A stretch of 24,553 bases of DNA from CAVDWX01 sp963612735 (GTDB lineage Bacteria; Bacillota_I; Bacilli_A; RFN20; CAG-826): assembly GCA_963612735.1 (NCBI GenBank), contig CAVDWX010000021.1, positions 1 through 24,553 of the forward strand, in the 5' to 3' direction. Below the pieces are notes generated by a model. The model searched no databases, had not been told where the DNA came from, and was given only the letters and a program-made list of their open reading frames with translations. The position numbers were made by a program, and so were the translations under genes. How positions within the stretch are numbered: position 1 is the first letter of the stretch; each line of letters begins with the position of its first letter. Positions 8,144-15,074 of the stretch are shown here, one piece after another.

Positions 8144-9550
8144 ATGCCTGAATTACCAGAAGTAGAAACGATTAAAAATATCTTAAAGCAAGAACTTATC
8201 GGAAAAACAATTGCAAATATCGAAATAAAAAGAAAGAAAACTATCCTTAGCGATGTCGATGATTTTATATATTCTTTGTCAAATCAAACATTTCTAGATA
8301 TCACAAGAAGAGGTAAATATATCATCTTTCATTTAAGTGAAAATAATATCCTAATCGCTCATTTAAGAATGGAAGGAAAATTCTATTTATATAAAGAAAA
8401 TGATAATGATAGCAAATATTCTAAAATCATCTTTCATTTGACTAATAATGAAAAGCTCATCTTTGATGATTCAAGATGTTTTGGAATCATGATTCATTCA
8501 AAAGAAAATCTTTATTTATCTCTTAAAGAAATTGCTTCTCTTGGTCCTGAACCATTTGAGATAAACGATGTCAAATTCTTAAAAGAAAAATGTCGAAACT
8601 GTTCTTTACCGATTAAAAGTAAAATATTAGATCAAACTCTAATCGCAGGATTAGGCAATATCTACGCTGATGAAACATTATTTGCTTCTAAAATCAATCC
8701 AAAAAAGAAAGCTAAAGACATAACAATAAAAGAATGGGAAACCCTTATTGCTAATGCATGTCTAATATTAGATAAAGCAATTGAAATGGGTGGATCAACA
8801 ATTAAAAGTTATCATCCCAAAGAAGGAATGTCAGGAAATTTTCAAACAGTAATTGAAGTATATGGAAGAAAAGGAAAACCATGTAAAAATTGTCATAACC
8901 CACTCGAATTTATAAAGATTAATGGAAGAGGGACAACTTATTGTCCGTTTTGTCAAAGGATGAATAAAAATAAAATTAATATCGGCTTAACTGGAAAATT
9001 AGCCTCAGGAAAATCGACAGTATTAAGGATATGTCAAAATCTAAACTATCCCACTATTTCTTGCGATGATATCGTCACTAATTTATATAAAAATGAAGAT
9101 GTTTCAAATTTGATAATCAATCGACTAAATATTGAAGGTTCTATTATTATCGATAAAAAAATATTATCTAATCATCTAAAAAACCATCCTGAAGATAAAA
9201 ATAAATTAGAACAAATTATCTTTCCTTTAGTTAAAAAAGAAATAGAAAACTTTTTAGTTTCCTCAAAAGGACCCTTAAATATAGTTGAAGTCCCGCTTTT
9301 ATATGAATCTCATATGGAAGATATATTCGACATTATTATCGCCATTGATATTTCAAATGAAAATCAAAAGAAAAGATTAGAACAAAGAAACAAAAATACC
9401 GCATCGTTTTTATTAAGCATTTACGATAATTCTATTTTTGATAAAAATAAGAAAAGAGCCACTTATTTAATCAATAATGATGGTAACGAAATTGAATTAG
9501 AAAATAAGATAAAAGAAATTCTTAATAAAGTGAAATCTCACCTAGATTAA
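8144..9550 (+). CDS. mutM-coaE: Fusion protein: formamidopyrimidine-DNA glycosylase (MutM) + dephospho-CoA kinase (CoaE)
   Basis: One 468-residue frame holds two complete enzymes. Residues 1-272 are MutM/Fpg, which removes 8-oxoguanine and FapyG. It shows PELPEVE with nucleophile Pro2, RRGKYIIF with K58, the helix-two-turn-helix around LIAGLGNIYADE and the zinc finger C247, C250, C267, C270. It stops exactly where ordinary MutM ends (CPFCQR). Residues 273-468 are CoaE, the last step of coenzyme A synthesis. It shows a P-loop (G284 to T292), SCDDIV, VEVPLLYES and a C-terminal YLINNDGNEIE. M273 (8960-8962) looks like a former CoaE start, but has no spaced ribosome-binding site. The ATG at 8144 is forced because MutM needs an N-terminal proline; the frame is open back to 8102, but an extension would inactivate it. 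In many Bacilli mutM and coaE are separate adjacent genes. A one-base sequencing error joining overlapping genes is the alternative. Confidence 0.88.
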   Translation: MPELPEVETIKNILKQELIGKTIANIEIKRKKTILSDVDDFIYSLSNQTFLDITRRGKYIIFHLSENNILIAHLRMEGKFYLYKENDNDSKYSKIIFHLTNNEKLIFDDSRCFGIMIHSKENLYLSLKEIASLGPEPFEINDVKFLKEKCRNCSLPIKSKILDQTLIAGLGNIYADETLFASKINPKKKAKDITIKEWETLIANACLILDKAIEMGGSTIKSYHPKEGMSGNFQTVIEVYGRKGKPCKNCHNPLEFIKINGRGTTYCPFCQRMNKNKINIGLTGKLASGKSTVLRICQNLNYPTISCDDIVTNLYKNEDVSNLIINRLNIEGSIIIDKKILSNHLKNHPEDKNKLEQIIFPLVKKEIENFLVSSKGPLNIVEVPLLYESHMEDIFDIIIAIDISNENQKKRLEQRNKNTASFLLSIYDNSIFDKNKKRATYLINNDGNEIELENKIKEILNKVKSHLD

Positions 9551-10412
9551 TTTCTTCTTGACAGTTTGATTTTAAGATTCTTCCAATTAATTTAGCTTTT
9601 GGTCCACTTGATTTATTAGTGTCTAACATCGTAACAATATCAGAGATTTCAAAATCAGATGTAAAAATGGTAAAAAGTTTTAAAGCTGAACGTTTATTTA
9701 AAATATTGAAGATGATTGATTCACGAACTACATCGGTTTTAAGTTCATTGCCAAAATCATCAATAACTAAAATGTTTACCTTAGAATATTTATCGATATA
9801 ATCTAAAAATAAAGCGTTATCTTTATAGGAAAGCGAATTCAGTTCATTAAAAGTTTTCATCGCATTAATAAAAGCAATCGGTCCTTTATTTCTTTTAGCT
9901 AAATCTAATGCAATAGCGCACGCTAAATAGCTTCTTCCAGTGGAAGTGGCGCCGGTTAGATATAGCCATCTATTGTTTTCTTTTTTTAAATAGGAAGCAT
10001 AGGCTAAAATCGCTTCTGTTCTTTTTTTATTTTTATTAATGGTTTTTAAATCGATTCCCCACCACTCATGTGGAAAATCACTAACGATAAACGAGGACTT
10101 CATATTTATATCTTTTATGTATTGCTTACAAGGTGATAAATTGACATCTAAATAATTATTTTTATAAATAATTTCATGAATTAAATGCGGATTATCTTTT
10201 TTACATTTGCCTAATCCAGGACAATTCGAGCAATAACGACAGTCCACCACAAAATCATATATTTTAGTGATATTATCTTTAATTATTTCATCTGGCACGC
10301 CAATCTTTTTTAAATATTTAATAGCCACTGGCGTATCTAAATATAGGTCGTACATCTTTTTTAAGATAGTCTCATCGGTATCATATTTAATTTTTGAAAT
10401 AAAGCGGTCCAT
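9522..10412 (-). CDS. dnaI: Primosomal protein DnaI (helicase loader ATPase), variant Walker A
   Basis: 296-residue AAA+ helicase loader. In Bacilli DnaI delivers the replicative helicase (DnaC) to DNA together with DnaB and DnaD. The N-terminal domain has a Cys-rich, probably zinc-binding segment (C58, C61, C64, C70, H76, C95). The ATPase domain starts near residue 150. Its Walker A reads GATSTGRS (154-161), with Arg160 where nearly all P-loop ATPases have Lys (codon AGA, one change from AAA). Walker B is intact (VNILVIDDF, D218, D219), and R279 in LIGRIL sits where the arginine finger is expected. It starts 2 nt after the dnaB stop, with an AAGGA site inside the dnaB end. Its 3' end overlaps the mutM-coaE 3' end by 29 bp on the opposite strand, with no terminator seen between them. 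The family call is secure; ATPase competence is uncertain. Confidence 0.88.
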   Translation of the reverse strand: MDRFISKIKYDTDETILKKMYDLYLDTPVAIKYLKKIGVPDEIIKDNITKIYDFVVDCRYCSNCPGLGKCKKDNPHLIHEIIYKNNYLDVNLSPCKQYIKDINMKSSFIVSDFPHEWWGIDLKTINKNKKRTEAILAYASYLKKENNRWLYLTGATSTGRSYLACAIALDLAKRNKGPIAFINAMKTFNELNSLSYKDNALFLDYIDKYSKVNILVIDDFGNELKTDVVRESIIFNILNKRSALKLFTIFTSDFEISDIVTMLDTNKSSGPKAKLIGRILKSNCQEEINLGEISLY

Positions 10413-10414
10413 AA

Positions 10415-11698
10415 TTAATCCTTATTATCAATATTAGCAAATATTTCATCCCAAGAGATATCTTCATCGTTTTTATTTTCTGCATTTACTTCGTTATTAG
10501 CTCTATCTACACCATCAATTTTATTATTATTTTTTACTTCTCCTTTAGAGCTTCTCGAATTAAATGTTTCCATTAAATAATTCATTGCATCATAAGCTGT
10601 TAAGACACCTTCTCTAACGATAGAACCGGCAATTTTAGTGGCATAGTTAGAAGATAAAACGTTATTATTAACACTTAAAACAAAATCGATGATGACATTA
10701 ATAACACCATTTTCTAACTTAAAGTTTTTGCTCAAATCGTTAATCAGCTTTAAGTCAGATATGGCTGGTTTAGTCCCATTTTGTAAAAGGGTTAAAAAAT
10801 CTTTTGGAGAAGTAACCTCCATCAAATTAAGTTTATGAACTAAATCGCTATCGCCAGAAATAGTTTGCTTTCGATAATCGGTCTTTTTCTTAGACAAATA
10901 AGAATAATTCGATAGTTCCATGAATTCTTTTACTAAAGATAATAAATCAACGCGTTCACCTTTATTTTTAGACGGATTATAAAGTTTAGAAACAATACTT
11001 GCTGCATTTTCTTCATTAACCCCGTATAAGGTTGATAAGCGAGATATTTCTTTTATTTCTTTTTTAGTTAAAGCTGTTTCACTTATTTGAGAAATTTTCT
11101 TCAGTTCATCATAAAATTTAGATAAAGAAAACTCTAAATCGATTTTGGCTTTCTTTCTTCCTAATGAAGAGGATGAATCTAAATTTCGATTGAATGTTTC
11201 ATCATCAAAATCAGGATGAAAGGCGTCGGAAAATGAAGAAGAAACATCTTTAGCTAATGATAAGTTGACAAAATTATTTTTATAAATTGATTTGAGCCGA
11301 TTTAGAGCACTTTCTCCAATATTTTTAGCGAGTAATCCACTTAATAAAACATCACTAAAAAATTCTTTAGGAGTTTTAGGAGCATAGAGTTCGTAATGAT
11401 AAAACTTATTGTCGATATTTTCTTCAACATAAGTTTTTAATAGTCCGATACCTTCAAGTAATTTTCTTGCTTTCACAAAATCTCCCATACCAATTTTCAT
11501 TTTTAAACAGATATCTTCATGCGTTGATAAACTGGCAATTTTTTGATTATTTGATTCACTCCACAAAGAAAAATAAAGAGCTAAAGATATGGCTCCGATA
11601 ATCGGTTGATATAAATTAGTCAAAGTATCGCGATCATAGTCGGCGAGTAAGGAGGCTAAATGTGCTTCAAAATAATCTTTATTATTAATGATGACCAT
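10415..11698 (-). CDS. dnaB: Replication initiation / membrane attachment protein DnaB (Firmicutes type)
   Basis: 427-residue DnaB/DnaD-family protein. This is the Gram-positive initiation and helicase-loading factor, not the E. coli helicase of the same name. The N-terminal winged-helix region carries the characteristic pattern DRDTLTNLYQPIIGAISLALY (about residues 20-40). A C-terminal DnaB/DnaD region lies near residues 320-380 (NGVINVIIDFVL, LTAYDAMNYLME). The tail is Asn- and acid-rich and ends in a short Trp-containing helix (ISWDEIFANI). The start at 11698 has a strong GGGAGGT site (11704-11710 on the complement). It is co-transcribed with dnaI in the usual dnaB-dnaI order, but the pair is inverted relative to polA-mutM-coaE and the nrdR gene often found beside it is absent. 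Three DnaA boxes lie just upstream, suggesting control by DnaA. Confidence 0.85.
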   Translation of the reverse strand: MVIINNKDYFEAHLASLLADYDRDTLTNLYQPIIGAISLALYFSLWSESNNQKIASLSTHEDICLKMKIGMGDFVKARKLLEGIGLLKTYVEENIDNKFYHYELYAPKTPKEFFSDVLLSGLLAKNIGESALNRLKSIYKNNFVNLSLAKDVSSSFSDAFHPDFDDETFNRNLDSSSSLGRKKAKIDLEFSLSKFYDELKKISQISETALTKKEIKEISRLSTLYGVNEENAASIVSKLYNPSKNKGERVDLLSLVKEFMELSNYSYLSKKKTDYRKQTISGDSDLVHKLNLMEVTSPKDFLTLLQNGTKPAISDLKLINDLSKNFKLENGVINVIIDFVLSVNNNVLSSNYATKIAGSIVREGVLTAYDAMNYLMETFNSRSSKGEVKNNNKIDGVDRANNEVNAENKNDEDISWDEIFANIDNKD

Positions 11699-11784
11699 AT
11701 CTTACCTCCCTTTGCTTTAATAATTATGTCTTTTAAGCCATTTCTTTTCAATAAGAAAAGAGTGCGTCTTTATGAAAGAAAAAG

Positions 11785-11793
11785 TTATCCACA
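11785..11793 (+). promoter_or_regulatory. DnaA box 1
   Basis: TTATCCACA is a perfect match to the strong bacterial DnaA box. It lies 87 bp upstream of the dnaB start codon. Confidence 0.75.
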
Positions 11794-11850
11794 TTTGTTT
11801 AATATAATTTTTATTTATAAACATCTTATAATCGTTAATTTCGTAAGAAG

Positions 11851-11859
11851 TTATCCACA
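11851..11859 (+). promoter_or_regulatory. DnaA box 2
   Basis: A second perfect TTATCCACA, in the same orientation as box 1 and 66 bp from it. Confidence 0.75.
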
Positions 11860-11866
11860 ATAAAAA

Positions 11867-11875
11867 TGTGCATAA
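11867..11875 (-). promoter_or_regulatory. DnaA box 3 (inverted)
   Basis: TGTGCATAA is TTATGCACA on the complement and fits the TTATNCACA consensus. It is inverted relative to box 2, with centres 16 bp apart. Confidence 0.65.
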
Positions 11876-11907
11876 ATGACAAAAACAGTAAATCGTTTTC
11901 CTAGAAA

Positions 11908-11936
11908 TTGATAACACATAAATATTTATGTGTAAA
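11908..11936 (+). promoter_or_regulatory. Candidate pfkA promoter with operator-like spacer
   Basis: TTGATA (11908-11913), a 17-bp spacer and TGTAAA (11931-11936), a weak -10. The spacer is almost entirely filled by the 20-bp palindrome. A downstream alternative -10 such as TATAGA (11952-11957) lacks a good -35. Confidence 0.35.
11914..11933. repeat. 20-bp perfect palindrome, probable operator
   Basis: The half-site ACACATAAAT is followed immediately by its exact reverse complement ATTTATGTGT. It abuts the candidate pfkA -35 and extends into the -10, the classic place for a repressor dimer. The regulator is unknown. Confidence 0.6.
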
Positions 11937-12006
11937 AATTTTAGGATTAGTTATAGAATATGAGCGATAACGTTTCTCATTATTGACTATGTGGAGGAAA
12001 AAAGAA

Positions 12007-12966
12007 ATGATTAAACGAATAGCGGTATTAACAAGCGGAGGAGATGCTCCTGGAATGAATGCAGCGGTGAGAGTTTGCATTCGCGCTGGGTTATTTTATG
12101 GAAAGGAAATGTATGTCGTATATGATGGCTTTAAAGGCTTAGTAGATGGCGATATTCATCAAGTTAACAAAGACTTTACAAGCGATATTATGAATCGAGG
12201 CGGCACTGTTATTAGAAGTGCTAGACTTCCTGAATTTAAAGAACCAGAAGTTATTGCTCGAGCCGTTCAAAGATTACAAGATTATGAAATCGATGCCTTA
12301 ATTGGAATTGGTGGAGACGGCACTTACCGCGGTTTATTAGATTTAAAAAGAGCGGGTGTTAATGTCATTGGTATTCCAGGCACAATAGATAATGACGTCG
12401 CAAGTAGTGAAATGACCATCGGATTTAGTACAGCTTTAAATACCATTTGTGAATGCGTCGATAAAATTAAAGATACATCCGGTTCTCATCAACGATGTTC
12501 AGTCATCGAAGTGATGGGTCGTCACTGCGGTGATTTAGCCATCTTCTCAGGTATTGCTGAAGCTGCTGAACTAACAGTTACTTATGACCACCGCATTCAA
12601 GATGAACAAATCTATCGCAAATTAAGAAAATTAAAAGCTCAAAAGAAGAGCCACGCTATTATTATTGTCAGTGAAAATTTATTGGATGTTGCTGAATTTT
12701 CTAAAAATATCCAAGAACAAACTGGCTTTGAAACTAAATATGAAATATTAGGAAGATTGCAAAGAGGTGGTTCTCCATCTGCCGAAGATCGTATCTTAGC
12801 GGCACGTATGGGCGCAAAAGCTCTTGAACTATTAAATAACGGAGAAGCTGGATATGTCGTCGGACTTCAAAAGAGTGAGATTGTCCCAATCGATATTGAA
12901 GAAGCTCTTAAAATGAAAAGAGATGTCCACGCATCATTCTTACAATTAATTGATATGTTACAGTAA
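12007..12966 (+). CDS. pfkA: ATP-dependent 6-phosphofructokinase
   Basis: Cytosolic PfkA phosphorylates fructose 6-phosphate to fructose 1,6-bisphosphate, the committed step of glycolysis, usually as an allosteric tetramer. The 319-residue length equals that of the Bacillus enzyme. Motifs: LTSGGDAPGMNAA (residues 8-20), GIGGDGTYRG (100-109, ATP site), GIPGTIDND with the catalytic Asp near 128, MGRHCGDLA (fructose-phosphate binding) and LGRLQRGGSPSAEDR. The start was placed at 12007 because this ATG has a GGAGG site (11993-11997) 9 nt upstream and matches the family N-terminus; the upstream ATG at 11983 would add eight foreign residues. thrS follows 57 bp later with no terminator, so the two are probably co-transcribed. 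Pyruvate kinase, a frequent partner, is not here. Confidence 0.96.
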   Translation: MIKRIAVLTSGGDAPGMNAAVRVCIRAGLFYGKEMYVVYDGFKGLVDGDIHQVNKDFTSDIMNRGGTVIRSARLPEFKEPEVIARAVQRLQDYEIDALIGIGGDGTYRGLLDLKRAGVNVIGIPGTIDNDVASSEMTIGFSTALNTICECVDKIKDTSGSHQRCSVIEVMGRHCGDLAIFSGIAEAAELTVTYDHRIQDEQIYRKLRKLKAQKKSHAIIIVSENLLDVAEFSKNIQEQTGFETKYEILGRLQRGGSPSAEDRILAARMGAKALELLNNGEAGYVVGLQKSEIVPIDIEEALKMKRDVHASFLQLIDMLQ

Positions 12967-13023
12967 GTAACTTTCAATATATTTTATAGCCCACTTTTGT
13001 ATTGTGGAGGAAAGGAACAAAAA

Positions 13024-14787
13024 ATGAAAATTCAAAATCACGATGGATCAATAACCGAAGTTGATAAATCGTCCAAAGAGGCTTTTGAAGTCTTAAATCA
13101 TTCAACATCTCATTTACTAGCGCAAGCCATTCATGAACTTTATCCAGATGCTTTATTTGGATTTGGTCCCGCTATTGAAGAAGGGTTCTATTACGATATC
13201 GATTTTAAAGAGCCGATCGCTGAAGCAGATTTAGCTAAAATTGAAAAGAAAATGCATGAACTCGCTTCTAAAGACTTTAAAATTATTAGAAGAAGTTTAA
13301 GTAAAGAAGAGGCCTTAAAAGAATTTAAAGATAATCATTATAAGGTTGAACTCATCGAAGGAATTAATGAGGATATCACTGTCTTTACTCAAGGTGATTT
13401 TACTGATTTATGTCGCGGACCACACTTACTTTCAACTGGTCTAATTAAACATTTTAAATTGCTAAATATTGCCGGAGCTTATTGGAGAGGTGATAGCAAA
13501 AATAAACAACTTTGCCGTATATATGGAACGAGTTGGTTTTCAAGCGAAGATCTAAATCATTACCTAGAAGTATTAGAGGAAAGAAAGAAAAGGGACCATC
13601 GTATTTTAGGCAAGCAATTAGGATTATTTATGCTTTCTGAATATGGTCCAGGTTTCCCATTCTGGCTTCCTAATGGAATGATTTTATTAAATAATTTAGA
13701 AGAATATTGGAAAAAGCAACACGTTAAATTTGATTATGTGTTCGTCAAAACCCCCATTATGCTCTCCAAAGAATTATGGGAGATTTCAGGACATTGGGAT
13801 CATTATAAAAACAATATGTACACCACTAAAATCGATGATCGTGATTTTGCCATTAAACCAATGAATTGTCCAGGTGGCATCTTAGTATATAAATCTCAAC
13901 TTCATTCATATAAAGATTTACCGATTAGAATGGCGGAACTCGGTTTAGTCCATCGTCATGAAGCAAGCGGAGCTTTAAATGGTTTATTTAGAGTAAGAGC
14001 CTTCACCCAAGATGATGCTCATATATTTTGCCGTGAAGACCAATTAGTGGATGAAATCAAAACATTATTAAAATTCTATGAAGAAATGTATAGTGTATTT
14101 GGCTTAGATTATCGCATCGAATTATCCACTCGACCAGAAAAAGATTATATCGGTGATATCGAAATTTGGGAAAAATCAGAAGCTATCTTAAAAGAAGCAT
14201 GTTTAGCGAGTGGCAAAGAATTTAAAATCAATCCCGGAGACGGAGCGTTTTACGGCCCTAAACTCGACTTCAAATTAAAGGATTCAATGGGTAGAATTTG
14301 GCAGTGTGGCACGATTCAACTCGATATGAATTTGCCGGAAAGATTTGATTGCTTCTATATCGATAAAGACGGAGAAAAGAAGAGGCCAATCATGCTTCAT
14401 CGAGCGTGTTTAGGCAGTATTGAAAGATTTACTGGCATCTTAATTGAACATTTTGCCGGTGCTTTCCCAGTCTGGTTAGCGCCCACTCAAGTGGTCTTAC
14501 TTCCCGTCAATAATGAATTCCATCTCGATTATGAACAAGAAATCTATGAATTATTAAAAGAGGAAGGAATACGCGTTACAAAAGATGACGCTAACGAGAA
14601 ATTAGGATATCGCATGAGAAATGCACAAATGCGAAAAATTCCCTTCACCATTGTTTTAGGAGATGATGAAAAAGCGAATAAGACCGTGACGTACCGTCGA
14701 TACGGCCAAAAAGAGCAAGTAACAGTTCCTCTTTCTGAATTCATTACATTGATTAAAGAAGAAATTAAAACTAAAAAACGTTACTAA
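13024..14787 (+). CDS. thrS: Threonyl-tRNA synthetase lacking the N-terminal TGS domain
   Basis: Class II synthetase charging tRNA-Thr, 587 residues against about 640 for the full-length bacterial form. The missing part is the N-terminal TGS (N1) domain: after about 20 residues the protein goes straight into the editing domain. Editing residues are intact: HSTSH (H26, H30) and DLCRGPH (C130, H134), so Ser-tRNA proofreading is expected. The catalytic core has motif 2 around LVHRHEASGALNGLFRVRAF, motif 3 near LGSIERFTGILIEH and zinc ligands in MNCPGG, VHRHE and LHRA. The C-terminal anticodon-binding domain follows (WLAPTQVVLLPV onwards). The start at 13024 has a GGAGG site; the ATG at 12997 overlaps that site and is rejected. 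There is no T-box in the 57-bp gap after pfkA, unlike many Firmicute thrS genes. Confidence 0.95.
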   Translation: MKIQNHDGSITEVDKSSKEAFEVLNHSTSHLLAQAIHELYPDALFGFGPAIEEGFYYDIDFKEPIAEADLAKIEKKMHELASKDFKIIRRSLSKEEALKEFKDNHYKVELIEGINEDITVFTQGDFTDLCRGPHLLSTGLIKHFKLLNIAGAYWRGDSKNKQLCRIYGTSWFSSEDLNHYLEVLEERKKRDHRILGKQLGLFMLSEYGPGFPFWLPNGMILLNNLEEYWKKQHVKFDYVFVKTPIMLSKELWEISGHWDHYKNNMYTTKIDDRDFAIKPMNCPGGILVYKSQLHSYKDLPIRMAELGLVHRHEASGALNGLFRVRAFTQDDAHIFCREDQLVDEIKTLLKFYEEMYSVFGLDYRIELSTRPEKDYIGDIEIWEKSEAILKEACLASGKEFKINPGDGAFYGPKLDFKLKDSMGRIWQCGTIQLDMNLPERFDCFYIDKDGEKKRPIMLHRACLGSIERFTGILIEHFAGAFPVWLAPTQVVLLPVNNEFHLDYEQEIYELLKEEGIRVTKDDANEKLGYRMRNAQMRKIPFTIVLGDDEKANKTVTYRRYGQKEQVTVPLSEFITLIKEEIKTKKRY

Positions 14788-14793
14788 AAAAAT

Positions 14794-14830
14794 AAAAAAG
14801 CATCGTTAAAAATGTGACGATGTTTTTTTA
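14794..14830 (+). terminator. Intrinsic terminator after thrS
   Basis: CATCGT (14801-14806) and ACGATG (14817-14822) form the stem, flanked by A and T tracts that extend it. It ends the pfkA-thrS unit. Confidence 0.85.
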
Positions 14831-14893
14831 TTGGAGTAATCACATAAATTAAAAATCATTTTTTTCTTGCTAACATCGAATAAAAAAATCCTC

Positions 14894-14922
14894 TTGAATC
14901 AAAAATAAAAAAATGGTAATAT
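14894..14922 (+). promoter_or_regulatory. Predicted infC-rpmI-rplT promoter
   Basis: TTGAAT (14894-14899), a 17-bp spacer and TAATAT (14917-14922), with TGG directly before the -10 (extended -10). The expected start near 14929 gives a leader of about 145 nt. Confidence 0.6.
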
Positions 14923-14928
14923 ATCGAC

Positions 14929-15049
14929 GTTAAAAAGGTAGAAAGTAGAGGCACCCGCTTCTCGCCAGACTGAAATATATTAGTTGGCTAACGCTACAAA
15001 TCTTGGGCTAGGATTGTTAACGGGTGCACATCGCTTGCATCCGTTTTTT
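14929..15049 (+). promoter_or_regulatory. L20-type ribosomal protein leader / transcription attenuator
   Basis: The leader can fold in two exclusive ways. CGGGTGC (15021-15027) pairs perfectly with GCACCCG (14951-14957), giving an antiterminator. Otherwise it pairs with GCATCCG (15037-15043), giving a 10-bp terminator stem (15019-15028 with 15036-15045) and a six-T tract (15044-15049). Position and architecture match the L20 leader of Bacilli, in which L20 binds the leader and promotes termination upstream of infC-rpmI-rplT. The family assignment is by context and fold, not by a covariance search. Confidence 0.8.
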
Positions 15050-15074
15050 AAAACAAATAAAGGAGTTGATATTT

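Larger units (their letters stand above)
11699..12006. promoter_or_regulatory. Divergent dnaB / pfkA control region
   Basis: A 308-bp AT-rich gap from which dnaB is transcribed left and pfkA right. It holds three DnaA boxes (11785, 11851, 11867), a 20-bp palindrome (11914-11933) and an imperfect inverted repeat (ATGAG 11960-11964, CTCAT 11976-11980) in the pfkA leader. No clean dnaB promoter stands out on the minus strand, although TA-rich -10-like sequences occur at about 11800-11835. No convincing small gene is present. Confidence 0.6.

Noticed and set aside
9619..9801. 60-residue open frame on the plus strand inside dnaI
   Set aside because: It lies entirely antisense to the conserved ATPase domain, with no ribosome-binding site or family match.
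11660..11917. Small open frames of 66-67 residues on both strands in the dnaB-pfkA gap
   Set aside because: They cross DnaA boxes and promoter sequence, have low-complexity composition and no credible ribosome-binding sites.
11914..11933. 20-bp palindrome as an NrdR box
   Set aside because: It has ACAC and GTGT ends, but NrdR boxes are 16 bp with 8 bp between these ends; here 12 bp separate them. Only the absence of nrdR beside dnaB made this tempting.
11960..11980. Catabolite-responsive element (cre) upstream of pfkA
   Set aside because: AACGTT with flanking GAG/CTC looks like a cre, but aligned to TGWAANCGNTNWCA it fails at several conserved positions.
11983..12006. Upstream ATG 11983 as the pfkA start
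   Set aside because: It lies before the GGAGG ribosome-binding site that serves ATG 12007, and the extra residues are unlike PfkA.
11699..12006. Chromosomal origin (oriC)
   Set aside because: Three DnaA boxes are present, but dnaA, dnaN and rpmH are not nearby and the box number is low for an origin; a dnaB regulatory role is simpler.
12997..13023. Upstream ATG 12997 as the thrS start
   Set aside because: The start would overlap its own ribosome-binding region; it does not restore a TGS domain.
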